DNA of 64,000 nt from Mesonia maritima. Its GTDB lineage: Bacteria; Bacteroidota; Bacteroidia; Flavobacteriales; Flavobacteriaceae. The stretch spans positions 62,001-126,000 of the forward strand of contig NZ_JBHLUA010000012.1 in assembly GCF_042433895.1 (NCBI RefSeq). The letters run 5' to 3'. Both the position numbers and the translations under genes were made by a program. Numbering within the stretch: the stretch's first letter is position 1; each line of letters starts with the position of its first letter. Positions 55,460 through 64,000 of the stretch are shown here, piece after piece. The notes under the pieces are model-generated. The model had not been told where the DNA came from. It saw only the letters and a program-made list of their open reading frames with translations, and did not search any database.

Positions 55460-56446
55460 ATGAATTATAAGCTCATACTTTATTACAATATAATTATTGC
55501 TTCCTTATTAATTTCTTCAAAATCAATCGGACAAGATAATAGTAATGGAAAGCTAACAGGTAATATTCAATTAGACTCAACTTGGTCTTCTACCATATAT
55601 CTTTCTTATATTCGAGATTTTGGAGAATTACACAGTATGTCCAGCAAAATGATTCTGGCTGAATCAAAGATCGATAGTCTTGGACATTTTGAATTTGATT
55701 TAAGTTACTTACCGGAAGAAAAAAACATTTTCCGACTACATATTGCAAAAAAATTAGACTCTAAAAATTCAATAATCATAGGAGGAAATCATGAAAACTA
55801 CTTAATATTTATTGCTAACAGAAACTCCGAAATCAATCTTAAAACCACACAAGCGAAACCACCATTTAAAAAAGTTGATTTTGGAACAAATAAAGAAAAT
55901 GTAAACTTCCAAAAAATCACAAATTTAGTTTTTAAACAAGATAGTATTGCATCTGTAAGCGGTGCATCTAAGAGAAAGTTTATTGAAGATAAACTCATTA
56001 AAAACCTCTTAAGAGACAACCAATTAACTTCTCTATATGCATTATATAAAAGTGCGTTTGAGTCTAATTACAGTAGACATAAGAAGTTTTATAAATCCTA
56101 TTTAAAAAAATGGTCAGATACTGACAACAATTATTTCCGTGATTTTAAAAATAAACTTCCTATTAAAAAAGAGAAAAAAAGCACAAAGACAGCAACATTT
56201 TTTATTTATGCTATGCTACTACTTAGTGGTTTTATTTTGGGTAAAGTCAATTTACCACGTAGTAACCGAATAAAAAAACTTAGTGTCCAGGAGAGAAAAA
56301 TTTACGACTTGCTAAGAAAAGGAGCTACAAATAAAGAGATTGCGGAAGAATTTAATATAGGAATAAGTACAACTAAAACTCACGTCAGTAATATTCTAAG
56401 CAAATTAAAAGTTAAATCTAGAAAAGATATCATGAATTTAAAATAA
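55460..56446 (+). CDS. Membrane-tethered LuxR-type transcriptional regulator
   Basis: A 328-residue protein with a rare plan. A signal or anchor segment (about 5-24) is followed by a periplasmic domain (about 31-235). Its first part resembles DUF4369 (GNIQLDSTWSSTIYLSYIRD ... DSLGHFEFDLSYLPEE). A membrane helix (about 244-262) leads to a cytoplasmic LuxR-type helix-turn-helix (274-328: LSVQERKIYDLLRKGATNKE then IAEEFNIGISTTKTHVSNIL). The HTH has all usual contacts. The plan suggests a one-component sensor of an extracytoplasmic signal acting on genes directly. Neither signal nor targets are known. Confidence 0.88.
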   Translation: MNYKLILYYNIIIASLLISSKSIGQDNSNGKLTGNIQLDSTWSSTIYLSYIRDFGELHSMSSKMILAESKIDSLGHFEFDLSYLPEEKNIFRLHIAKKLDSKNSIIIGGNHENYLIFIANRNSEINLKTTQAKPPFKKVDFGTNKENVNFQKITNLVFKQDSIASVSGASKRKFIEDKLIKNLLRDNQLTSLYALYKSAFESNYSRHKKFYKSYLKKWSDTDNNYFRDFKNKLPIKKEKKSTKTATFFIYAMLLLSGFILGKVNLPRSNRIKKLSVQERKIYDLLRKGATNKEIAEEFNIGISTTKTHVSNILSKLKVKSRKDIMNLK

Positions 56447-56469
56447 TGTAAAATAAAGTAAGTAGAATC

Positions 56470-56769
56470 TTACTCGCTAAACTTTTGCAGCAGATGAATC
56501 AAGGTATTGGCATCGTTTTCTCCGCTCTGGCGCCAAACCATTTCCCCACCTTTATAAATTACGAGCGTAGGTAAACCTTTTATACGCAACGCATCGGCTA
56601 AAGGTTTGTTTTTTTCAACATCTATCTTAATCACTTTGGCCTTATCTCCTACCGCAGCGGCAACGTCTTTAAGTACCGGATGCATCGCTACTGAAGAGTC
56701 ATTCCATTCAGTATAAAAGTCTAACAACACCGGAACTTTAAGATCTATTAACTCTCCAAATTTAGACAT
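56470..56769 (-). CDS. Thioredoxin-fold protein lacking the active-site cysteines
   Basis: A 99-residue single-domain thioredoxin-like protein. The fold is clear: VLLDFYTEW (14-22), central strand KVIKIDVEKN, cis-proline block IKGLPTLVIYKGGE, C-terminal helix. But the WCGPC position reads W22-N-D-S-S26, so both redox cysteines are lost, and no other cysteine is present. It cannot act as a disulfide reductase and is more likely a binding or scaffold protein. It is convergent with the LuxR-type gene. Confidence 0.88.
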   Translation of the reverse strand: MSKFGELIDLKVPVLLDFYTEWNDSSVAMHPVLKDVAAAVGDKAKVIKIDVEKNKPLADALRIKGLPTLVIYKGGEMVWRQSGENDANTLIHLLQKFSE

Positions 56770-56832
56770 ATGAAATTTTTAGTAATTAAAATTAATTAAG
56801 TTGTATTACTTCTACAAATATTTAATAGTTTG

Positions 56833-58056
56833 TTAAGAACTCTTTCCTTTGCGAAGGGTGATTACCGATATTTCTGGCCAAATCCCTACTCTACCGGGAT
56901 AACCCAAAAAACCGAAACCTCGATTCACATTTATATAATTTCCGAATTCTTTATAAATACCCGCCCAGTTTTTATAGCGATATTTTACAGGACTCCATTT
57001 TACCCATCCTGGAATTTCAATTCCAAATTGCATTCCGTGGGTGTGACCACTAAGCGTTAATTGATATTTCTTTGGGTCATTTTTAATTTTTTCTTGCCAA
57101 TAAGAAGGGTCGTGACTCAGCAAAATTTTAAAATCTTCAGCTGAAAGTCCCTCGGAAGCTTTATCGACATCACCATATTTTACAAAACCGCCGGAGCCCC
57201 AATTTTCGACACCAACTACGGCTAATTTATCATTTCCCTTTTGAAGAATTCTGTGTTCATTCAGCAATAAATCCCAACCCATTTCACTTTGTAGTTTTTT
57301 TAAATCTTCCAGGTTTTGGTTTTTTGCGGCTTCACTTTCCCAATCTACATAATCACCATAATCATGATTTCCTAAAATTGAAAATATGCCATCTTTTGCC
57401 GAAAGGGTGGAGAAAAGTGACTTCCAATCGTTCATTTCCGTAGCCATATTGTTTACCAAATCGCCGGTAAAAAAAATCGTATCGCTTTGTTGTTCATTTA
57501 CCAAATTTACAGCGTATTCAATTTCTTTATGATTATCGAAACTTCCGCTGTGAACGTCACTAATTTGCGTTATTTTATAGCCATCAAAAGCTTCGGGTAG
57601 ATCATCAAAAGTCAATTCATATTTTAAAACCTGATAATTGTACTTTCCTTTATACATTCCATATAGTAAAGAACCAAGCGGAATCGCGGCAATTCCTAAC
57701 GCTATTTTACTTAAAAACTCTCTTCTTGAAGGGATAGAAAAATCTTCTTTTGGCTGACTTATCTTTCGAATTCCGCTAATTATTAATCGTACAATATCTT
57801 CTCCAAACATAAAAACGATAAGCACTAATTTTGCGGAAAGCAACGAAAGTAAAAAACCAAAAGCGTAGCTTTTAGAAATAGAAAGCACTCTTCCTTCGCC
57901 CGGTTGCGCCCATTGAAAAATAAAGTTACCGATAACTAATAGGGAAATTGCCAGATATAAATAATGAATCCAACTGATTTTGGTAACCGTTTTTAATGCT
58001 TGAAACGCATAAATATCGATTACTATATAAATTACAAAAAAAATTGCCCAACGCAT
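56833..58056 (-). CDS. Membrane-anchored metallophosphoesterase
   Basis: A 407-residue protein with an N-terminal membrane region (helices about 2-17, 28-48 and 66-90), a further hydrophobic segment (about 118-133) preceded by a twin-arginine-like SRREFLS, and a calcineurin-like phosphoesterase domain (about 150-395). Metal-binding blocks are ISDVHSGS, TGDLVNN, LGNHDYGDY, LLSHDP and SGHTHGMQFG. Such proteins (YkuE-like) are seen in lipid or peptidoglycan-precursor metabolism, but no substrate can be named. A -7 box (TAGTTTTG) lies 20 bases before the start. Confidence 0.9.
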   Translation of the reverse strand: MRWAIFFVIYIVIDIYAFQALKTVTKISWIHYLYLAISLLVIGNFIFQWAQPGEGRVLSISKSYAFGFLLSLLSAKLVLIVFMFGEDIVRLIISGIRKISQPKEDFSIPSRREFLSKIALGIAAIPLGSLLYGMYKGKYNYQVLKYELTFDDLPEAFDGYKITQISDVHSGSFDNHKEIEYAVNLVNEQQSDTIFFTGDLVNNMATEMNDWKSLFSTLSAKDGIFSILGNHDYGDYVDWESEAAKNQNLEDLKKLQSEMGWDLLLNEHRILQKGNDKLAVVGVENWGSGGFVKYGDVDKASEGLSAEDFKILLSHDPSYWQEKIKNDPKKYQLTLSGHTHGMQFGIEIPGWVKWSPVKYRYKNWAGIYKEFGNYINVNRGFGFLGYPGRVGIWPEISVITLRKGKSS

Positions 58057-58075
58057 AGCTTCTATTTTCAGCTTG

Positions 58076-58083
58076 CAAAACTA
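58076..58083 (-). promoter_or_regulatory. -7 box of the membrane phosphoesterase gene
   Basis: TAGTTTTG on the minus strand matches TAnnTTTG, 19 bases before the ATG. No strong -33 box. Confidence 0.45.
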
Positions 58084-58210
58084 AATGAACTGCGAGAATC
58101 CACCTATCCTTTTTACATAATTTAACTTGATAGTGAAGTAATTATAACCTGAATTGATTTAAAACTGAATCTTTATAAAGCACTTGTTCTCATTTTTTTT
58201 AAATTAAGCG

Positions 58211-58218
58211 TAATTTTG
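58211..58218 (+). promoter_or_regulatory. -7 box of polA
   Basis: TAATTTTG matches TAnnTTTG and lies 29 bases before the polA ATG. The nearest TTG is 24 bases upstream of it, longer than the usual 19. Confidence 0.5.
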
Positions 58219-58247
58219 AAAACACATCTCATAAAAACATACAAACA

Positions 58248-61091
58248 ATGGCTAACCAAAAACGACTTTTCCTTCTCGATGCATACGCACTTATTTTTAG
58301 AGGTTATTATGCACTTATAAAAAACCCGAGAATTAACTCGAAAGGTCAAGACACCTCAGCCATTATGGGATTTATGAATTCCCTTTTTGATGTCATAAAA
58401 CGTGAAAATCCAGATCATTTAGCGGTTTGTTTCGACAAAGACGGAAGCGCAGAACGCACCGAAATGTTTGAAGCTTACAAAGCAAATCGTGATGAAACGC
58501 CGCAAGCTATTCGCGAAGCGGTACCGATTATTCAAGATATTTTAAAAGCGATGCACATTCCGTGTGTGGAACTTTCCGGTTTAGAAGCCGACGATATTAT
58601 TGGGACGTTAGCCAAACAAGCCGAAAAAGAAAATTACCAAGTTTTTATGGTTACGCCCGATAAAGATTTTGGACAATTGGTTTCTGAAAATATTTTTATG
58701 TACCGTCCTGCAAGAATGGGAAATAGCATCGAAATTTGGGGAATTCCAGAAGTGCAAAAGCGTTTTGGCGTAGAGCGTCCAGAACAAGTAATCGATTATT
58801 TGGGAATGATGGGTGATGCTTCTGATAATATCCCGGGACTTCCAGGCGTGGGCGACAAGACCGCCAAAAAGTTTATTAAACAATTTGGCAGTATGGAAGG
58901 CTTATTGGAAAACACCGATCAGCTGAAAGGGAAAATGAAAGAAAAAGTAATCGAAAATGCTGAATTAGGTCGACTTTCTAAAAAACTCGCGACCATTTTT
59001 ACCGAATGCGACGTAAAATTTGACGAAGAAGATTACGAACTCTCCAAGCCTGATGCCGAAAAAGTAGTCGAAATTTTTAAAGAATTAGAGTTTCGACGCT
59101 TAACCGAACAGTTCATGAAAATGTTTAATGAAGGAGAATCTTCAGGAAAAGGCTTAACGAATTCCACTTCTTCAACAAAAAAGAAAACCGAAAAAACTAC
59201 CGCTGGCGCAGGACAGTTTTCGTTATTTGGCAACGATACTTCGGGCGAAGATGTTTCCGCAGAAAATTTTCAAGGTTATAAAACCATCGAGAACACTTCG
59301 CATCTTTACCAAACTGTTCAACCGGGAATGGCAACTGAGCTTTTCCTAAAAAAATTAATGCAACAAAAATCGGTTTGTTTTGATACCGAAACAACAAGTT
59401 TAAACACGCATCAAGCCAAACTTGTGGGCATCGCGTTTAGTTGGGAAAAAGAAAAAGGCTATTATTTACCCATTCCTGAAGATGAAGAAAAAGCGCAGGA
59501 AACGGTAGAAATGCTGCGTCCATTTTTTGAGGCTGAAGAAATAGAAAAAATTGGTCAGAATTTAAAATACGATATTAAAGTATTAGCAAATTACAAGATT
59601 GAAGTAAAAGGAAATTTGTTTGATACAATGTTGGCGCATTACATTATTAATCCCGATATGCGCCATAATATGGATGTACTATCGGAGACTTATTTAAATT
59701 ATCAACCTGTTTCTATTGAAAAATTAATCGGCAAGAAAGGTAAAAATCAAAAATCGATGCGGGAAGTTTCCGTGGAGGAACAAACGGAATACGCCGTAGA
59801 AGACGCTGATATTACGCTTCAATTAAAACAATTTTTCGCAGATGAATTAAAAGATGCGAATAACGAGAAATTATTTAATGAAATTGAAATTCCGTTGCTT
59901 CGCGTGTTGGCAGAAATGGAAATGGAAGGCATTCGATTGGATAAAGATTTCTTGAAAAAACTTTCTGATGCTTTGGAAAAAGATATTCTTCAACTTGAAA
60001 AAACTATTTATGAGGAAGCCGGAGAAGAATTCAATATTGGTTCTCCCAAACAATTAGGCGATATTCTCTTCGGAAAATTAAAGCTTGTTGAAAAACCTAA
60101 AAAAACCAGAACGGGACAGTATTCTACTGCCGAAGATGTGCTTTCCTATCTTGCCAATGATCATAAAATTATTGAAGAAGTACTTACCTGGCGTGGACTC
60201 GTAAAATTGAAAAATACTTATGTAGATGCGCTTCCGGAACAAATTGAAGAAAAAACGGGTAGAATTCATACCGATTATATGCAAACTGTTGCAGCTACAG
60301 GAAGATTGAGTTCTAACAATCCGAATTTACAAAATATCCCGATTAGAACCGAACGCGGACGCGAAGTGCGAAAAGCGTTTATTCCGAGAGATGAAAATTA
60401 TGTGTTGTTAGCTGCCGATTATTCGCAGATTGAATTACGTATTATCGCAGCGCTGAGCAAAGAAGAAACGATGATAAAAGCTTTTCAGGATGGTGAAGAT
60501 ATTCACGCTTCTACGGCGGCTAAAGTTTTTAACGTTCCGATAAATGAAGTAACACGCGCCCAACGAAGCAACGCAAAAACCGTCAACTTTGGGATTATTT
60601 ATGGGGTTTCTGCTTTCGGCTTAAGCAATCAAACCGATTTAACAAGAGCCGAATCGAAAGAATTAATTGAGACTTATTACAAAACTTATCCGAAATTACG
60701 TGATTTTATTGATGAACAAGTAGAATTTGCGCGTGAACACGGTTATGTTTCTACGGTTATGGGAAGACGCAGATACTTAAAAGATATTAATGCTAAAAAC
60801 CATGTGGTTAGAAGCGGCGCTGAGCGTAACGCGGTAAATGCGCCTATTCAAGGAAGCGCTGCGGATATTATAAAAGTGGCGATGATTAATATTCAGAAAC
60901 GCTTGAAAAGCGGAAATTACAAATCGAAAATGCTGTTGCAAGTTCATGATGAATTGGTATTCGATATTCATAAAGATGAATTGGAAGAATTAAAGCCCAT
61001 CATTCAATCTGAAATGGAAAACGCTTTTAAACTCGAAGTACCGCTAGATGTAGAATTAGGAATCGGACAAAATTGGCTGGAAGCGCATTAA
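58248..61091 (+). CDS. polA: DNA polymerase I
   Basis: A 947-residue replication and repair polymerase with all three domains. The 5'-nuclease (about 1-290) has LLDAYALIFRGYYAL near 9-23 and VTPDKDFGQL. The 3'-5' proofreading domain (about 350-535) keeps the D-x-E motif (Asp379, Glu381 in FDTETTSL). The polymerase domain has TGRLSSNNPNLQNIPIR, YSQIELRIIAAL, NFGIIYGVSAFGL and QVHDELVFDI. The length suits a full-length protein, about 20 residues over E. coli. It is monocistronic. Confidence 0.98.
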   Translation: MANQKRLFLLDAYALIFRGYYALIKNPRINSKGQDTSAIMGFMNSLFDVIKRENPDHLAVCFDKDGSAERTEMFEAYKANRDETPQAIREAVPIIQDILKAMHIPCVELSGLEADDIIGTLAKQAEKENYQVFMVTPDKDFGQLVSENIFMYRPARMGNSIEIWGIPEVQKRFGVERPEQVIDYLGMMGDASDNIPGLPGVGDKTAKKFIKQFGSMEGLLENTDQLKGKMKEKVIENAELGRLSKKLATIFTECDVKFDEEDYELSKPDAEKVVEIFKELEFRRLTEQFMKMFNEGESSGKGLTNSTSSTKKKTEKTTAGAGQFSLFGNDTSGEDVSAENFQGYKTIENTSHLYQTVQPGMATELFLKKLMQQKSVCFDTETTSLNTHQAKLVGIAFSWEKEKGYYLPIPEDEEKAQETVEMLRPFFEAEEIEKIGQNLKYDIKVLANYKIEVKGNLFDTMLAHYIINPDMRHNMDVLSETYLNYQPVSIEKLIGKKGKNQKSMREVSVEEQTEYAVEDADITLQLKQFFADELKDANNEKLFNEIEIPLLRVLAEMEMEGIRLDKDFLKKLSDALEKDILQLEKTIYEEAGEEFNIGSPKQLGDILFGKLKLVEKPKKTRTGQYSTAEDVLSYLANDHKIIEEVLTWRGLVKLKNTYVDALPEQIEEKTGRIHTDYMQTVAATGRLSSNNPNLQNIPIRTERGREVRKAFIPRDENYVLLAADYSQIELRIIAALSKEETMIKAFQDGEDIHASTAAKVFNVPINEVTRAQRSNAKTVNFGIIYGVSAFGLSNQTDLTRAESKELIETYYKTYPKLRDFIDEQVEFAREHGYVSTVMGRRRYLKDINAKNHVVRSGAERNAVNAPIQGSAADIIKVAMINIQKRLKSGNYKSKMLLQVHDELVFDIHKDELEELKPIIQSEMENAFKLEVPLDVELGIGQNWLEAH

Positions 61092-61230
61092 TTTTAGGTA
61101 ACTTATTAAAATGAAAAAAAAAGCTTTTAATAGATCGTAAATGCACTTTTTGCATAGCCATATAATTTTCGGTTTGTAAAAAAATATTTTAGCATTTAGA
61201 TAAGTATAGAATAATTTCTTACACTTTTAT

Positions 61231-61809
61231 TTAATACGTATTTCGTTCGCTTTTTGTATGTTTTTCAGAGGTTTTAGTAATTATTTTTATTAGGTTAACT
61301 TCAGTATTTTTTTGAGAGGTTGTAAGGTTGTTAACTATAATTTTTAATATAAAATTTTCATCTACTAAAAATTCTTTATAGTCTTCACTCATAATTTCAT
61401 CATTAATCAGAATCACAATCGGTTTTTCATCTAAATCTAAATGTTTTTTAAAAAGCTGATTTAATGTTATAAAGTTAGGAGTGTATTTTGGTTTCATCTT
61501 CACCAGAAGTTTTCCATAATATCTTTTTTGATTTTTTTCAAAATATCCCTTTTCTACCGCTATACTTTCAATTTTATCTGAATTTATTACCTGTAATACA
61601 TTTTCACTTCCAATAAAATTTCCGTTTACAAAAACAGCAACCGTTCTATTTTAATGGTAACCATTCTTTACACTATCCTTATAAACAACTTTTATAGGAG
61701 TACTTTCAGAATAATTGACTTCTTGCGTATTTTTTTTATTTGTTAATCTCTGTCCGATTACGTTAAAGGTCACAAATAAAGCTATTAAAAGAAATATAGT
61801 TTTTTTCAT
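61231..61809 (-). pseudogene. Secreted protein of unknown function, frame interrupted by an in-frame TAA
   Basis: One continuous frame on the minus strand runs from ATG 61809 to 61231, with a single TAA at 61651-61653. Before it lies a signal peptide (MKKTIFLLIALFVTFNVIGQ) and a short linker ending SVKNGYH. After it come NRTVAVFVNGNFIGSENVLQ and, 42 residues on, MKPKYTPNFITLNQLFKKHL. The pieces read as one protein of about 192 codons. A truncated product of 52 residues is all that normal translation would make. A GTG lies 9 codons upstream but the ATG is likelier. The family is not recognised. Confidence 0.75.
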
Positions 61810-61884
61810 TAGATTTGAAATTTTCTTAGAAATCACCCTTAATAATTTAAAAAATTAAATTCGGGTTCTCAACCTATAAAGTTT

Positions 61885-62298
61885 TTAATTCTTTTGAAGT
61901 ATTTCGATTAATTCTGTGGTTTTATCTGAATGCTTGATGCGAATATTTATTTTTTCGTAATCCCACTTTTCCTCTTTTTGGTTAGCGGTAATATCTAGTT
62001 TCGCATTTCCTTTTTCACCGGTAATTTTTATAGTGGAATTTACCGTTTTATTATTGTTGGTATAATTCACTTCTCCATTTAAAATTGTCATTTTATTTAA
62101 CGACTCTATGGTACCGATACGTTGGATTACTTCTTCATCGGAATTTGCAATTTCGATGGCATTTTGATAAAGCGTTTCATCTGCGTAAGCTTGCGTTAGA
62201 TCGGTTGCGACTTTTCCCATTCCGGCAGATGAAAATAAATAAAAAACAATTGCGAATAGAATGATTATCGGAATAATCCATTTAAAATTTTTCTTCAT
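61885..62298 (-). CDS. Coa1-like cytochrome c oxidase assembly factor
   Basis: A 137-residue protein from the ATG at 62298 (the frame is open back to 62352, but the later start gives a proper KKNFK anchor). It has one membrane helix (about 5-23), then a periplasmic domain. The helix AYADETLYQNAIEIANSDEEV is followed by beta-strands (TVNSTIKITGEKGNAKLDIT, QKEEKWDYEKINIRIKH). This resembles the Coa1/Tim21-like domain used in cytochrome oxidase assembly in mitochondria. The function in bacteria is unproven. It is downstream of the hydrolase gene, co-directional. Confidence 0.6.
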   Translation of the reverse strand: MKKNFKWIIPIIILFAIVFYLFSSAGMGKVATDLTQAYADETLYQNAIEIANSDEEVIQRIGTIESLNKMTILNGEVNYTNNNKTVNSTIKITGEKGNAKLDITANQKEEKWDYEKINIRIKHSDKTTELIEILQKN

Positions 62299-62336
62299 AA
62301 CATTCTTTTTTTGATTATAAATTCTGAGGTTGGCAC

Positions 62337-63251
62337 TTAATTTTTCATCCAATTTATCAATTCATTTTTATCGACAATTGACCAAGCATGTGGGTGTCGT
62401 TCTCCATTTGCTAAATAACCGCTATTTTTTGTTTCTATAAGTTCCACGTTTTTATTTCCCCACTCATTTTGCAGTTGCGTTACTAACTTTTGAATATAAA
62501 ACGCGTTTAAATCTTCAAAATTATTATTTCTATATTTTTTCCACCATTTTAAATCGGGTTCGGTGTAAAATCGAATTTTTAAGTCTTTTAAATGAGTTAG
62601 ATTCGTGATATTTTTAGTTTTATAAGTGAAGGGAGAATGTGCTTTAAAGTTTTCAATTCCGTTTTGAGGATTTCCAAAATTCTTGTCGAGCTGCTTTTTT
62701 ATCCACCTTGATTCTTCTACAAAATTTTTAGAATAATCGAGTTTAATATTTTTTGTAGCGGTGGTATAAAGCCCTAAAAGATCTACGGGAGAATCTACAT
62801 TAAAAACACCTCTTGGTTTAATTTTGCTCTTGATTTCTATAAGGTAATCACTGAGTAGAAGCGCAATATTTCCTCCGCTTGAGAATCCGCCAATATAAAT
62901 TTCTTGGGTTGCTAATTTTTCTTTTTGAATTGTGCTTAGCAATAAATTTGCTAATTGTCTCTTTTCATTTTTGGTTAAATAGAGATGCTTATTAAAATTC
63001 ATGGCTAAAACAGAAAACCCGTTTTTTAAAGCAAGATCACGGATATTAAATTCTTCGGTTGTATGTTCAGAATTGCAGGTAAAACAAGGAAATAGAATTA
63101 ACAAACCCTTTTGAATATTCGCTTTGCTTAATTCAAAATCCGGGGTTTTTATAATTTCAACATTTTGGCTTTCAGACGATTTACTTTTTTCAGCTTCGCC
63201 TTTACAAGAAATAAGGCTTAGCGATAAAATTAAAATACATTTCTGAATCAC
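62337..63251 (-). CDS. Alpha/beta-hydrolase lipoprotein
   Basis: A 304-residue lipoprotein (lipobox LISC, Cys16) with an alpha/beta-hydrolase fold. The nucleophile elbow is GGFSSGG with Ser124. The likely catalytic His is in RHPHAWSIVD near residue 288, and an Asp is expected near residue 230 (FYTEPDLKW). A strand with FPCFTCNSE precedes. Substrate unknown; similar proteins act on esters or peptides. The Coa1-like gene starts 38 bases after its stop. Confidence 0.8.
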   Translation of the reverse strand: MIQKCILILSLSLISCKGEAEKSKSSESQNVEIIKTPDFELSKANIQKGLLILFPCFTCNSEHTTEEFNIRDLALKNGFSVLAMNFNKHLYLTKNEKRQLANLLLSTIQKEKLATQEIYIGGFSSGGNIALLLSDYLIEIKSKIKPRGVFNVDSPVDLLGLYTTATKNIKLDYSKNFVEESRWIKKQLDKNFGNPQNGIENFKAHSPFTYKTKNITNLTHLKDLKIRFYTEPDLKWWKKYRNNNFEDLNAFYIQKLVTQLQNEWGNKNVELIETKNSGYLANGERHPHAWSIVDKNELINWMKN

Positions 63252-63380
63252 AAAATATTCGCAAAAACCAACTATTCTGTGATTTCTTAATGTAACTTTC
63301 TTAAATACTTTAATAATTCTATTTTTTAATCAACTGAAACTAAACTCAATCCTGATTTTCAAATTAAAGAAGATTTCGTT

Positions 63381-63818
63381 TTAATATTCGTATAAAATAT
63401 CTTTATCAGAATTGGTAATGTTCAACTTCACTTTGTCTCCATCGACCTGTAAATTTGAAATATCGAAAGTTACCTCTTTTGTAATATAGGCATCACATAA
63501 TTCTTCATTCTTTAACGATAATCTTAGGTTTCGTTGCGGCGGGTAGGATTCTAAAACACCTTCAGAATCGATAAGTTTCACTTCCCAGGTATCTCCGTCA
63601 CAACCCCCTGATCTAAATTCAATTTTTAAGCAGTCGTCATTTATTTCCAGACTGTTAATTTCTAATTGATCAGAAGGTGCATTTTTATATTGTGATGAAC
63701 TTACTAATGTTTTAAAATCACAAGTACTCGAGTTTCCCTTTTGGTTATTTTTATCGTCGTCATTAGAACAACTTAAAAATGTAATTCCGAAACCTATTAA
63801 AAGCAGTATTTTTTTCAT
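63381..63818 (-). CDS. Secreted lipoprotein, unknown function
   Basis: A 145-residue protein with a lipobox (ITFLSC, Cys17) followed by an acidic SNDDDKNNQKGN linker, the typical lipoprotein surface-export-like signal of Flavobacteriia. The rest is beta-rich with four spaced cysteines (Cys33, Cys63, Cys74 and Cys108). I do not recognise a family. It lies alone in a minus-strand run with the hydrolase gene. Confidence 0.75.
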   Translation of the reverse strand: MKKILLLIGFGITFLSCSNDDDKNNQKGNSSTCDFKTLVSSSQYKNAPSDQLEINSLEINDDCLKIEFRSGGCDGDTWEVKLIDSEGVLESYPPQRNLRLSLKNEELCDAYITKEVTFDISNLQVDGDKVKLNITNSDKDILYEY

Positions 63819-63877
63819 AATCGTAGTTTTTTAATAGATGAAATTTTCACAAAATGGTTGCGCCCAACTCTTGTATT

Positions 63878-64000
63878 TAAATAAGTTTATAATGAATAAA
63901 GTATTATACCGCAAACTATAGCAAAAGCAAGTGCGGCATACGTTGCTTTTTTCCATTTTAATGGGATAGTTTCACTTTTATAAAGGCCGTAAAGCCCTAA
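63878..64000 (-). CDS. C-terminal end of a membrane protein (5' part outside window)
   Basis: Forty codons on the minus strand run to a TAA at 63878-63880. The end reads IPLKWKKATYAALAFAIVCG then IILIHYKLI, a basic loop followed by one membrane helix. No family can be assigned from so little sequence. Confidence 0.4.

Noticed and set aside
61105..61135. Possible terminator after polA
   Set aside because: The 8-bp stem TATTAAAA/TTTTAATA is all A-T with a 13-base A-rich loop; not convincing.
1..64000. CRISPR array, insertion sequence, prophage, toxin-antitoxin or biosynthetic cluster
   Set aside because: No direct-repeat array, transposase, integrase, phage structural gene or cluster enzymes were seen in any frame examined.

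Overview
The window is 64 kb of an AT-rich genome from the family Flavobacteriaceae (Bacteroidota), probably a marine, aerobic, gliding-type bacterium. Four things support this: SprA of the type IX secretion system, the actABCDEF alternative complex III next to cytochrome c oxidase genes, a type B type-IX sorting domain, and Bacteroidota promoters (TTG, 19 bases, TAnnTTTG) with almost no Shine-Dalgarno sequences. The genus cannot be named safely from the sequence alone.

Layout. 1-6.6 kb (minus): a MacB-type efflux operon with an ATPase, two FtsX-like permeases, an adaptor, a TolC-like channel and a second adaptor cut by the window edge. 6.7-11.8 kb (minus): cytochrome oxidase assembly and subunit genes. 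These form two units: cyoE, two oxidase subunit III genes and a subunit IV gene ending in a hairpin, then a SCO-like protein, SCO, DUF420 and a small CxxC membrane protein. 11.8-26.4 kb (minus): two tonB genes, a VanZ-like gene, gcvH, the 7.1-kb sprA, ruvA, maeB, queG and ruvB, with several internal -7 boxes. 26.5-38.5 kb (minus): one long respiratory operon, actA-B-C-D-E-F-ctaC-ctaD, ending in a strong terminator. It moves electrons from quinol through alternative complex III to an aa3-type oxidase. The cyoE/subunit III/IV and SCO genes nearby supply the haem, remaining subunits and copper.

38.7-42.6 kb: a SPOR-domain gene and a large type-IX-secreted surface protein gene broken by three single-base frameshifts in short T runs. 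42.6-47.2 kb (minus): rimP-nusA-infB, preceded by a leader holding a terminator-like hairpin directly before rimP. 47.3-56.8 kb: a universal stress protein, an AsmA-like protein, a small membrane protein, a metallophosphoesterase, tRNA-Gln, a DUF2723 membrane protein, a secreted protein plus membrane-tethered LuxR regulator pair, and a cysteine-less thioredoxin. 56.8-61.1 kb: a membrane metallophosphoesterase divergent from polA. 61.2-64 kb (minus): a gene split by an in-frame TAA, a Coa1-like protein, a lipoprotein hydrolase, a second lipoprotein and the end of a membrane protein gene.

Most of the window is conserved flavobacterial housekeeping sequence. No CRISPR array, insertion sequence, prophage or biosynthetic cluster was seen. 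The items most worth a second look are the DUF4369-like/LuxR membrane regulator with its secreted partner, the rimP leader attenuator, the slipped T runs in the surface protein gene, the interrupted gene near 61.6 kb, and unusual tails on respiratory subunits (a helix-hairpin-helix domain on ActC, histidine-rich stretches on ActF and CtaD).
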